Part shown: positions 8,660 through 15,780 of the stretch, piece by piece
Layout: each line of letters starts with the position of its first letter
How positions within the stretch are numbered: position 1 is the first letter of the stretch
DNA from: Akkermansia sp.
GTDB lineage: Bacteria; Verrucomicrobiota; Verrucomicrobiia; Verrucomicrobiales; Akkermansiaceae
Length of the DNA stretch: 39,738 nt
Direction: 5' to 3'
Assembly (NCBI GenBank): GCA_030531305.1
Contig: JAUNNT010000014.1
Location: forward strand, 1 to 39,738
Notes under the pieces: generated by a model
The model's database searches: none
What the model was told of the DNA's origin: nothing
Seen by the model: the letters and a program-made list of their open reading frames with translations, nothing else
Position numbers and translations under genes: made by a program

Positions 8660-9778
8660 TTACTTTGTTGCATGCATGCGGCGCACGTCCTCCGGCTCGC
8701 GGTCGCCGAAGATGATGCCCAGCTCGCGCGCGGTCTGCACCAGGTGGTTTTCCGGGTTCACCAGGCGCGGCTCTGATGCCTCGTCTATGCTGGTGGTGCC
8801 CACCTTGCCGCCCTTCAGCACCACGGAGGTGCCGAACTCCTTGCGCTCGATGAGCTTCACGGCCTCCACGCCGAAGCGCAGGCCCAGCACGCGGTCGAAC
8901 GCGCACGGCGAGCCGCCGCGCTGGGTGTGCCCCAGCACGCAGTAGCGCGTCTCGATTCCGGTTTCCTGCTCCAGCAGGTGGCACAGGCGGTTGCCGATGC
9001 CGCCCAGGCGCTCCTCCCCGTTGTCCTTGTTGAACACGGTCACCAGCTCGCCGTTGAGCAGGCAGCCCTCCGCCACCACCACGATGATTTCACGCTGTCC
9101 GGCGTTGTGCCGCTGCATGATGCCGTCCACCACGTGCTTCACGTCGAAATTGATTTCCGGGATGAGCACCACGTCCGCAGATGCGGCGATGCCGCTGTGC
9201 AGCGCAATCCACCCGGAGCGGTCCCCCATCACCTCAATCACCATGATGCGCTTGTGCGCGTTCGCCGTCGTGCGGATGCGGTCGATGGACGAGGCCACCA
9301 CCTCCACCGCGCTCTGGAACCCGAAGGTGTAGTCGGAGGCGCCGCAGAGGTCGTTGTTGATGGTCTTGGGGATGGAGATGACGGGGAGGCCCTCCTCGGC
9401 CAGGAGCTTGGCGGTTTTGGCGGAGCCGCCGCCGCCGATGACGGCGAGGGCCTCCAGGCCGAGGGCGGTGATGGTCTTCTTGGCCTTGGCCATGATTTGG
9501 GGGTCCAGGGAGTGGCGTCCCACCTTGTTGACCTGCACGTTGAAGTTGCCGGTGTTGGTGGTGCCCAGGATGGTGCCTCCCAGCGAGCGGATCTTGTGCG
9601 TCTTGAGGAGGTTCAAGACCTCATAGCGGCGCCCGCCCACCACGGGCAGCAGGCCCTCGAAGCCGTCGTGGAAGCCGATGACGCGCCAGCCGCGGCTGTA
9701 GGCGGCGGCCACGTAGCCTTCAATGACGGAGTTGATGCCGGGGCAATCGCCGCCTGAGTTCAGGATTCCGATAATCAT
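8660..9778 (-). CDS. Phosphofructokinase paralogue with altered catalytic residues
   Basis: A 372-residue protein clearly homologous to the PFK at 6580-7686 over its full length (ILNSGGDCPGIN loop, TILGTTN, LGHTQRGGSP). Two residues essential in studied PFKs are changed at matching positions: GGDGS is GGGGS (D117 to G) and PKTIDNDL is PKTINNDL (catalytic base D141 to N). MGRHAGWIA also reads MGDRSGWIA. The reading frame is intact, with strong conservation elsewhere, so it is not a decaying pseudogene. It may be a regulatory or structural subunit, or may have another activity; this is inference. It sits 21 bases after the epimerase gene and 19 bases before the S11-like lipoprotein gene. Confidence 0.88.
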   Translation of the reverse strand: MIIGILNSGGDCPGINSVIEGYVAAAYSRGWRVIGFHDGFEGLLPVVGGRRYEVLNLLKTHKIRSLGGTILGTTNTGNFNVQVNKVGRHSLDPQIMAKAKKTITALGLEALAVIGGGGSAKTAKLLAEEGLPVISIPKTINNDLCGASDYTFGFQSAVEVVASSIDRIRTTANAHKRIMVIEVMGDRSGWIALHSGIAASADVVLIPEINFDVKHVVDGIMQRHNAGQREIIVVVAEGCLLNGELVTVFNKDNGEERLGGIGNRLCHLLEQETGIETRYCVLGHTQRGGSPCAFDRVLGLRFGVEAVKLIERKEFGTSVVLKGGKVGTTSIDEASEPRLVNPENHLVQTARELGIIFGDREPEDVRRMHATK

Positions 9779-9799
9779 GGCGTTTGGATGGTGTGGTTG

Positions 9800-10990
9800 T
9801 TACTTCTTGATGCCGGGCTCCGGGATGGCGCCCAGGAACATGGCGCAGGTCCACAGGGCGCGGGGGTGGTGGAAGAAGGATTTCCACACGGAGCCCTTGA
9901 GGGTGTTGGCGGGGGAGCCGTCGCGGTTGCAGTAGCCGTACCACTCGCCGTTCTCCTTGTCCTGCAGGTGCTCGAAGGACCAGTCGTGGATGCGCTGGTG
10001 CCACTCCGCGTACTTCTCGTCCCCGGTCATCACGTAGGCCAGGCAGGTGCCGATGAGCGCCTCGTCGTGCGGCCACCAGAACTTCATGTTGTGCCAGTAC
10101 TCCTGCACGGAGCCGCCGTACACGTCCACGTAGTACAGCAGGCCGCCGTACTCCTTGTCCCACCCGCGTGCGAGCGACCAGTCGATCATCTTGCAGCCGA
10201 TGTCCACCAGCTCCTGGTCGCCGCCGCGCATGCGGGCCTCGTTCAGGATGAACCAGCCGCCCTCGATGGCGTGGCCGGGGTTGAGCGTGCGCTCGTCGAA
10301 GTGGTCGATGATGGAGCCGTCCGGCGCCACGTTCTCCAGCACGGCCTGGATGTCCTCGTGCAGGAAGAGCGACTTGAGGTCCTGGATGCAGCGGTTGATC
10401 CAGCCGGTGTAGAAGCCGTCGTCGTCGCCCAGGTAGCGGCGCAGCTCCTGGCAGGTCACCAGCATGATCATGCGCGCGCCCAGGTTCTCCGTGGGGCGCT
10501 TGCCGGTGGTCTTGGGCGCCATCTTGCCGGGCGTGAAGAACACGTCCGCAAAGATGTCGAACCAGTGGCGGGCGCGCTCGCGGTCGCTCTCCTGCCCGGT
10601 GGCGCCGTAGTGCGCGGCCCAGGCAATGGCGGTGAAGCACTCGCTGTAGGCGTAGCGGCGCTTGCGCAGCGGCACGCCCGCTTCCGTCATCAGGAAGTAC
10701 ATGTGCCCGTCCTTGGGGTCCACGCAGAACTCCTCCACGAACTTGAGGGCGCTTTCCGCGTACTTGAGCCACTCCGGGCGCTTTTCCACGCTGTTGTAGA
10801 GGGTGAGCAGCATCCAGGCCATGCGGCCCTGCGCCCACACGTTCTTGTCCGTGTCGGCCATGCTGCCGTCCGCCTCGAAGCAGTGGTAGAGCCCGGGGTG
10901 CGTCTCGTCGTACGCACGCGGGAACCAGAACGGCACAATCTCATTGAGAAGCGTGTTCCTGTAGAACTCGCCGAGTGCTTTCTTGTCCAT
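9800..10990 (-). CDS. N-acylglucosamine 2-epimerase (AGE)
   Basis: A 396-residue (alpha/alpha)6-barrel enzyme of the AGE/renin-binding-protein family, which interconverts N-acetylmannosamine and N-acetylglucosamine. The two catalytic histidines of the family fit H240 (NPGHAIEGGW) and H374 or H375 (FFHHPRALW). Other family signatures are VWAQGRMAWML and YAYSECFTAIAWA. The length is normal. It lies 18 bases after nanA: NanA makes ManNAc, which this epimerase would turn to GlcNAc. This is the AGE-type route rather than the kinase-dependent NanK/NanE route of E. coli; the family also contains mannose and cellobiose epimerases, but context favours GlcNAc. No Shine-Dalgarno is evident. Confidence 0.92.
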   Translation of the reverse strand: MDKKALGEFYRNTLLNEIVPFWFPRAYDETHPGLYHCFEADGSMADTDKNVWAQGRMAWMLLTLYNSVEKRPEWLKYAESALKFVEEFCVDPKDGHMYFLMTEAGVPLRKRRYAYSECFTAIAWAAHYGATGQESDRERARHWFDIFADVFFTPGKMAPKTTGKRPTENLGARMIMLVTCQELRRYLGDDDGFYTGWINRCIQDLKSLFLHEDIQAVLENVAPDGSIIDHFDERTLNPGHAIEGGWFILNEARMRGGDQELVDIGCKMIDWSLARGWDKEYGGLLYYVDVYGGSVQEYWHNMKFWWPHDEALIGTCLAYVMTGDEKYAEWHQRIHDWSFEHLQDKENGEWYGYCNRDGSPANTLKGSVWKSFFHHPRALWTCAMFLGAIPEPGIKK

Positions 10991-11008
10991 AAGGGATGGA
11001 GCGTGTGT

Positions 11009-11932
11009 TTACTTGTTGATGGCCCAGTCGAAGAAGCCGATGGCGGTGAGCTCGTCCTTGAGCTGCTTGAGGGTGGCGGAATCCGGGTTGCCCATGGGAA
11101 GGCGCGCCGGGCCCATGTCAACGCCCCACCAGCCCATGATGGCCTTGCAGCAGCCCATGTAGCCCTTGGAGGCAATGATGTTGATCATGGTGACGGAGAG
11201 CTGCTGCAGGCGCTGCGCCTCCTTCATGTCGCCCTCGTTGAAGGCCTTGATGATGTCCTGGTACAGCTTGGGAGCGTAGTTGTAGGAGGAGCCCACGCCG
11301 CCCTTGGCACCGGTGGCCAGGGCCGCCAGGAACCACTCGTCCACGCCCCACGGCACGTCCCACTTGCCGCCGTCGCAGTTCAGCGCGTCCATGTAGAGCG
11401 CCATGTCCGGGTTGGTGAACTTCACGCCGCAGAAGTTCGGAATCTTGGCGGCGCAGGCGTGGATCATCTTCACGGGGTTGAAGCCCACGTGCGTGAGGGC
11501 GGGGATGTCGTAGAAGTAGTACGGCAGCTCCGGCGCGCCGGAGGCCTCGAACGCCAGGCAGTCCACCAGGGAATCCACGCTGCCCGGCTTGAAGTAGCAG
11601 GGGGAGTTGCTGGCCGTGGCCGCAGCCCCGCACTTCACGGCGTACTCGGCGAGCTCGCGGCCGTCGTAGATGCTGTTGCCGCCGGTGTGCACCACGAACT
11701 GCATGCCGTGCTTCTTCGCGGCCTCGCCCCAGGCGGCCATGTTCTCCTTGCGCTCCGTGAGCTGCATGTGGGCGGATTCGCCCGTGGAGCCCGTGATGAA
11801 CGCAAGCTTGATGCCTTGCGATGCCAGGAAGGCCACCTGGCCCTCAACGGCGTTCGGGTTGCAATGTCCGTCCGCGCTCATCGGGGTGTGAGAGGCGGCC
11901 ACCAGTCCGTGCAATTTCAATGATGTTTCCAT
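11009..11932 (-). CDS. nanA: N-acetylneuraminate lyase
   Basis: A 307-residue (beta/alpha)8 aldolase of the DHDPS/NAL family that cleaves N-acetylneuraminate to ManNAc and pyruvate. The pyruvate-binding GSTGES loop is near residue 48-53. The conserved Tyr is Y141 in FYDIPALTHVGF, and the Schiff-base lysine is K171 in CGVKFT. The NAL-type segment GVDEWFLAAL..GAKGGVGSSYNYAP fits sialate lyase better than DHDPS. It is the first gene of the operon reaching to 6580, and the start at 11932 lies about 25 bases after the predicted transcription start. No sialidase or sialic-acid transporter is in the window, so uptake genes must lie elsewhere. Confidence 0.95.
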   Translation of the reverse strand: METSLKLHGLVAASHTPMSADGHCNPNAVEGQVAFLASQGIKLAFITGSTGESAHMQLTERKENMAAWGEAAKKHGMQFVVHTGGNSIYDGRELAEYAVKCGAAATASNSPCYFKPGSVDSLVDCLAFEASGAPELPYYFYDIPALTHVGFNPVKMIHACAAKIPNFCGVKFTNPDMALYMDALNCDGGKWDVPWGVDEWFLAALATGAKGGVGSSYNYAPKLYQDIIKAFNEGDMKEAQRLQQLSVTMINIIASKGYMGCCKAIMGWWGVDMGPARLPMGNPDSATLKQLKDELTAIGFFDWAINK

Positions 11933-11963
11933 ATGGATTGAATAAATTGGGTTGACGCACGCC

Positions 11964-11992
11964 AATATACCACTTGTCGCACTTTCGCACAA
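11964..11992 (-). promoter_or_regulatory. Promoter of the nanA operon
   Basis: On the minus strand TTGTGC (11987-11992), 17 bases, TATATT (11964-11969). The leader is about 25 bases. The 262-base gap to nrdR also holds a CGCCCG-T8-CGGGCG inverted repeat near 12072-12091. No operator could be identified with confidence. Confidence 0.7.
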
Positions 11993-12160
11993 GCCCCTTT
12001 TCTCGCGCGTGCGCACGTTTGCCAATTGCTTAGGGTTGGTTAAGGGTTTTCGCCCCCACCGGCGGGTCGCGCGCCCGTTTTTTTTCGGGCGGAAAACGCC
12101 GCCGTTCCGCGGATTTTGGAAAATCGCCGCCCAACCGCAAAATAAAGTGTGGTTTCGCGC

Positions 12161-12188
12161 TTGACGGCACCAGGTCTTGTGGTAGCAT
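12161..12188 (+). promoter_or_regulatory. nrdR promoter (leaderless)
   Basis: TTGACG (12161-12166), a 16-base spacer, TAGCAT (12183-12188). Only 6 bases lie between the -10 and the ATG at 12195, so transcription should start on the start codon. Confidence 0.7.
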
Positions 12189-12194
12189 GGCGGC

Positions 12195-12686
12195 ATGAGA
12201 TGCGTACAATGCGGCTACATGGATGACAAGGTCATCGATTCTCGCACGTCCAAGGACGGGCTGTGCATCCGGCGGCGGCGGGAGTGCCTGCGCTGTGGCT
12301 ACCGCTACACCACGTACGAGCAGATTGAACGCATGGACCTCCGCGTGGTGAAGCGCGACGGCATGCACGAGGCGCTGAGCCGCGACAAGATCCTGCACGG
12401 CATGATGAAGGCGTGCGAGAAGCGCCCCGTCAGCATGGACCAGCTGGATCTGGCGGTGGATGAAATCGTGGCCGCGCTGCATGCCGACCACCAGCGCGAG
12501 GTGCCCTCCGCCGTCATCGGCATGAAAGTCATTGAAAAGCTGCAGAACATCGATTCCGTGGCGTACATCCGCTTTGTTTCCGTGTGCCGCCAGTTCCAGA
12601 CCGTGGATGAATTCATCGAGCTGCTGCGCAAATCCGAGCGCAAGACCGCGCAGGACGCCCTTCAACGCAAACTCCCCCTCAAATGA
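12195..12686 (+). CDS. nrdR: Transcriptional repressor NrdR
   Basis: A 163-residue regulator of ribonucleotide reductase genes. The N-terminal zinc ribbon has cysteines C3, C6, C31 and C34 (MRCVQCGY and CLRCGYRYTTYE). It is followed by an ATP-cone domain (about residues 49-139) beginning VVKRDG, which senses ATP/dATP. Length is slightly above the usual 150-160. It acts as a DNA-binding repressor at NrdR boxes, and no such box or nrd gene is recognisable nearby. It opens a three-gene plus-strand cluster and overlaps the next gene by 4 bases (ATGA). The mRNA is predicted to be leaderless. Confidence 0.96.
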   Translation: MRCVQCGYMDDKVIDSRTSKDGLCIRRRRECLRCGYRYTTYEQIERMDLRVVKRDGMHEALSRDKILHGMMKACEKRPVSMDQLDLAVDEIVAALHADHQREVPSAVIGMKVIEKLQNIDSVAYIRFVSVCRQFQTVDEFIELLRKSERKTAQDALQRKLPLK

Positions 12687-13195
12687 TGATTGCCTTCAAG
12701 AACAACCGACCCTTCCTGCAAACCGGCCACTGCGTGATATCCGACTACGACGTGGACTGGATGGAGCAGGTGCTGCTGGAAGCCGCGCAGGATGCCGGAA
12801 CCACGCTGCCCTGCAGCCGTGAGGTGGCGCAAGCCGTCATGCTCTACCTGGAAAACGAGTGCCCGCTGCACGCCGTGCCGCTGGACTACCTCTTCAACCG
12901 CATCCGCAAGATGCTGGAGGAGGTCGGCCTGCCGCTCATTGCAAGCCACCTGCGCAGCCAGACCCCGCCCGTGGAGATTTCCCTGGACTCCCTCGCCGGG
13001 GAGGCCCCGCTGCCGCTCTTCTTCTACACGCGGCTGGACTCCCAGTTGAAGGACCTGCGCCGCATGGGCCTCACCACCTATCACTTCTCCGGCAAGAAGC
13101 GCTGCAGCCTGGTGCTCGGCTGCCGCCGCCGCGCTTGCCCCACACAGCGCCGCGCCCTCGCGGAGCTCGACGCCTTCCTCAGCCGTGCCAGCTAA
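12683..13195 (+). CDS. Hypothetical protein between nrdR and aroD
   Basis: A 170-residue cytosolic protein that I do not recognise. It has no signal peptide or membrane segment. The middle (about residues 45-85) is predicted helical, and the C-terminal third carries a basic, Cys-containing patch (KKRCSLVLGCRRRACPTQRR) that could bind nucleic acid or metal, but there are only three cysteines. It overlaps nrdR by 4 bases and aroD by 11 bases, so the three are almost certainly one transcript with coupled translation. A link to nucleotide metabolism or to NrdR is possible from position only. The start ATG sits in the ATGATG that overlaps the nrdR stop. Confidence 0.75.
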   Translation: MMIAFKNNRPFLQTGHCVISDYDVDWMEQVLLEAAQDAGTTLPCSREVAQAVMLYLENECPLHAVPLDYLFNRIRKMLEEVGLPLIASHLRSQTPPVEISLDSLAGEAPLPLFFYTRLDSQLKDLRRMGLTTYHFSGKKRCSLVLGCRRRACPTQRRALAELDAFLSRAS

Positions 13196-13859
13196 CGATA
13201 CCAGAATCGTCGGCTGCATCACCGATTGGCAGCTCTGGCAACAGGCCGTGGAAGGCTCGCTGCCGCTGCCCTGCGATGTGGTGGAGCTGCGCGTGGACGC
13301 CCTGCCGCCGGAGGTGACCTGCGACGACGTGCTGGCGCGTCCCTGTCCCAAGCCGCTGCTGGTGACGGTGCGCGATGCCGCGGAGGGCGGCGTGCGAGAG
13401 ATGCCGTACGTCCTGCGCAGCGCGTGGGCGCTCAAGCTCCTGCCCATGGCCGCCATGCTGGATTGGGAGCTGGCCAACCTGGAAAAGGCGCCTGCCATGG
13501 CCCAGCTGGTGCATGCCGCCGACGTGCAGCTCGTGGCCTCCTTCCATGATTTCAACGCCACCCCCGCGCTGGAAGACCTGCTCGCCAAGGAGCGCCGCGC
13601 CCGCGAACTCGGCGCCGATATCGCCAAATTCGCCTTCCGCCTCAATTCCGAACAGGACATGCAGGTGGGCTTGGACCTCCTGTCCCGCGCCTCCGGCCCC
13701 GTCGCCGTCATGGGCATGGGCCCCCAAGCCGCGCAAAGCCGTCTCCTCTACGCCCGCCACGGCTCCCGCCTGGTCTACGGCTACCTCGGCAACACCCCCG
13801 CCGCCCCCGGCCAAACCTCCGCCGAATTCCTCCACGCCCATCTCCGCGGAGCGCAATAA
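13185..13859 (+). CDS. aroD: 3-dehydroquinate dehydratase, type I
   Basis: A 224-residue class I dehydroquinase, the shikimate-pathway step from 3-dehydroquinate to 3-dehydroshikimate. Family motifs appear in order: VELRVDAL, LLVTVRDAAEGG, DWELAN, ASFHDF with the catalytic His, AKFAF with the Schiff-base Lys, VMGMG, and the substrate-loop YGYLGNTPAAPGQTSA near the C terminus. The fold is a cytosolic (beta/alpha)8 barrel. It starts 11 bases inside the upstream hypothetical gene. The DWE and TVRD variants of the usual DIE and TxRT motifs suggest a divergent but probably active enzyme. Confidence 0.9.
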   Translation: MPANDTRIVGCITDWQLWQQAVEGSLPLPCDVVELRVDALPPEVTCDDVLARPCPKPLLVTVRDAAEGGVREMPYVLRSAWALKLLPMAAMLDWELANLEKAPAMAQLVHAADVQLVASFHDFNATPALEDLLAKERRARELGADIAKFAFRLNSEQDMQVGLDLLSRASGPVAVMGMGPQAAQSRLLYARHGSRLVYGYLGNTPAAPGQTSAEFLHAHLRGAQ

Positions 13860-13870
13860 ACCGCAGGTCT

Positions 13871-13891
13871 CGCGCGTGGGCGGTACGCGCG
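13871..13891 (+). terminator. Possible terminator hairpin after aroD
   Basis: CGCGCGT and ACGCGCG (13871-13877, 13885-13891) pair with a 7-base loop, 12 bases after the aroD stop. There is no U run, so termination is uncertain. Confidence 0.35.
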
Positions 13892-13902
13892 TACAATTAT
13901 GG

Positions 13903-13931
13903 TTGACGCAGGGAAGGGGGCATGGTAGAAT
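13903..13931 (+). promoter_or_regulatory. Promoter of the acyltransferase/lptD operon
   Basis: TTGACG (13903-13908), 17 bases, TAGAAT (13926-13931). The predicted start near 13938 leaves a leader of about 60 bases before the ATG at 13997 and rules out an in-frame ATG at 13922. Confidence 0.75.
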
Positions 13932-13996
13932 TCCCACCACGGCGCGGTGTGCGCCGAGCAGAACCAACGCAAGACGTGAGAACAAGGCAAAAGATA

Positions 13997-15745
13997 ATGG
14001 ACCTCACCGAATACCTGCCGGGCTGGCTGAAGCTGCCGCGGTGGCTCATCGAGTGGGGGGAACGCCGCCTGGGGTTCAGCAATTTCAACTACGCCCACGA
14101 CCACATTGAGGAGGACTGGGAGAACGGCAGCACGGAAGACTTCTTCACCCTCGCCTGCAAATACCTCAACCTGAACTTCGATTTGGAGGGCGTGGAGAAC
14201 ATTCCCGCGGAGGGGGCGTGCGTGGTGACCTCCAACCACCCGCACGGGCTGAGCGACGGCCTGATGTTCGGTGCGGCGGTGATGCGGCGCCGCAAGGACA
14301 TCCGCATTGTGGTGAACGATTTCCTGTACTGCGTGCGCGGCATGCGCCCGTACTCCATCACGGTGAACGTGTATGGCGGCAACGATGCCAAGCGCGCCAA
14401 CATAGCGGGCATGAAGGAGATGCTGGCGTGGCTGCGGGAGGGCCATTGCCTGCTGCTGTTCCCCAGCGGCTCCGTGTCCTCGCTCTCCCTGCGGCACCGC
14501 GAAATCCAGGAGGACCCCTGGCAGCCCAACATGGCGAGCATCATCGCCAAGACCCGCGCCGCCGTGGTGCCCATGCACATCTCCGGCCACACGGGCTGGT
14601 TCTTCCAGCTGGTGACCGTGCTGGCCAAGGGCATCCGCTCCGTTTTCCTGCCGCGCGAAATCAAGCGCGACGGCCGCATGCGCCACCATATCCGCCTGGG
14701 CCGCGCCGTGCCGCCCACGCTGCTCGGCCATTTCAAGGACCCGCAGAGCCTCATCGACCACCTGCGCCTGCGCTCCTCCCTGCTGCGCTACGAGACCGCC
14801 CCCGCGCCCGCGGCGCAGGAGGCGCCCGCCCCTGCGGCATCCACTTGCCCGGTGGACGCGCCGGAGCCGCCGGAGCTGCTGCAGGAGGAAATCGACGCGC
14901 TGCCGGAATCCTGCCGCTGCGTGGATGGCGAGAACGGCGGCATGCAGGTGTACGCCGCGGAGGCGGAGCAAATCCCCCGCCTGCTGCATGAGCTCGGCCT
15001 GCAGCGAGAGAACACCTTCCGCGCCGTCGGCGAGGGCACCGGCACCGCCTGCGACCTCGACCAGTTCGACCCCCACTACATCCACCTCGTCATGTGGGAC
15101 CCCGCCGCCAAGTGCGTGGCCGGCGCCTACCGCATCGGCCGCACGGATTTCATCATCCGCAACAAGGGGCTGGACGGCCTGTACAACGCGCAGTTCTTCC
15201 GTTTCGGCAAGCCCATGATGAAGGTCATCTCCCGCGGCCTGGAGATGGGGCGCGCGTTCATCACCGCGCCGTACCAGCGCCAGCCCGGCTCGCTGGACAC
15301 CCTCTGGATGGGCATCGCCCGCTACCTCCTCAAGCACCCGGAGTACCGCTACCTCTACGGCACCGTCAGCATCTCCCAAGACTACACGGACTACTCGCGC
15401 CGCCTTATCCTGGGCTGGCTGCGCGCCCACTGCATGGAGGAATCCCTGGCGCGCCACGTGACCGCCAACTTCCCGCCGGACAAGCTGGCCCTGCGCGCGG
15501 AGGACATGGCCCTGCTGCCCAGCGGGCTGGCGGACGTGCGCATGCTCAACATGATGGTGATCGAGGCGGAGCCGGACCGCAAGGGCATCCCCGTGCTGCT
15601 GCGCCAGTACCTGCGGCTCAACGGCAAGATGCTTTCCTTCGGCATCGACGAGAGCTTCGGAGGCGTGCTGGACGGCCTGGTGCTGCTGGATTTGGAAACC
15701 ACCACCGCCCGCTTCCTCAAGCGCTACATGGAGTCGGCCTCCTGA
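13997..15745 (+). CDS. Bifunctional acyltransferase, OlsF-like (PlsC domain plus GNAT domain)
   Basis: A 582-residue protein with two acyltransferase domains. Residues about 50-270 form a PlsC/lysophospholipid-acyltransferase domain. Its block I is SNHPHGLSDG (HxxxxD-like, with His and Asp), and LLLFPSGSVSS fits block III. A Pro/Ala-rich linker (about 270-300) leads to a C-terminal GNAT/Acetyltransf_5-type domain (about 300-560) like the N-acyltransferase OlsB. This order matches OlsF, which makes ornithine lipids by N-acylation (C-terminal half) then O-acylation (N-terminal half). Glycine or other aminolipids are equally possible. It is followed after 35 bases by the lptD-like gene, which fits an envelope-lipid operon. 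Confidence 0.82.
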   Translation: MDLTEYLPGWLKLPRWLIEWGERRLGFSNFNYAHDHIEEDWENGSTEDFFTLACKYLNLNFDLEGVENIPAEGACVVTSNHPHGLSDGLMFGAAVMRRRKDIRIVVNDFLYCVRGMRPYSITVNVYGGNDAKRANIAGMKEMLAWLREGHCLLLFPSGSVSSLSLRHREIQEDPWQPNMASIIAKTRAAVVPMHISGHTGWFFQLVTVLAKGIRSVFLPREIKRDGRMRHHIRLGRAVPPTLLGHFKDPQSLIDHLRLRSSLLRYETAPAPAAQEAPAPAASTCPVDAPEPPELLQEEIDALPESCRCVDGENGGMQVYAAEAEQIPRLLHELGLQRENTFRAVGEGTGTACDLDQFDPHYIHLVMWDPAAKCVAGAYRIGRTDFIIRNKGLDGLYNAQFFRFGKPMMKVISRGLEMGRAFITAPYQRQPGSLDTLWMGIARYLLKHPEYRYLYGTVSISQDYTDYSRRLILGWLRAHCMEESLARHVTANFPPDKLALRAEDMALLPSGLADVRMLNMMVIEAEPDRKGIPVLLRQYLRLNGKMLSFGIDESFGGVLDGLVLLDLETTTARFLKRYMESAS

Positions 15746-15780
15746 GTGCGCCCCTTTCCCACCACGTAGGCTTTGAACGG

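Noticed and set aside
8660..9778. Calling the altered PFK copy a pseudogene
   Set aside because: The frame is intact, the length is normal and most motifs are conserved. Only specific catalytic positions differ.
15094..15780. In-frame extension of the lptD-like gene back into the acyltransferase gene
   Set aside because: It would overlap the GNAT domain by 650 bases with Pro/Arg/Gly-rich sequence. The signal peptide begins at 15781.
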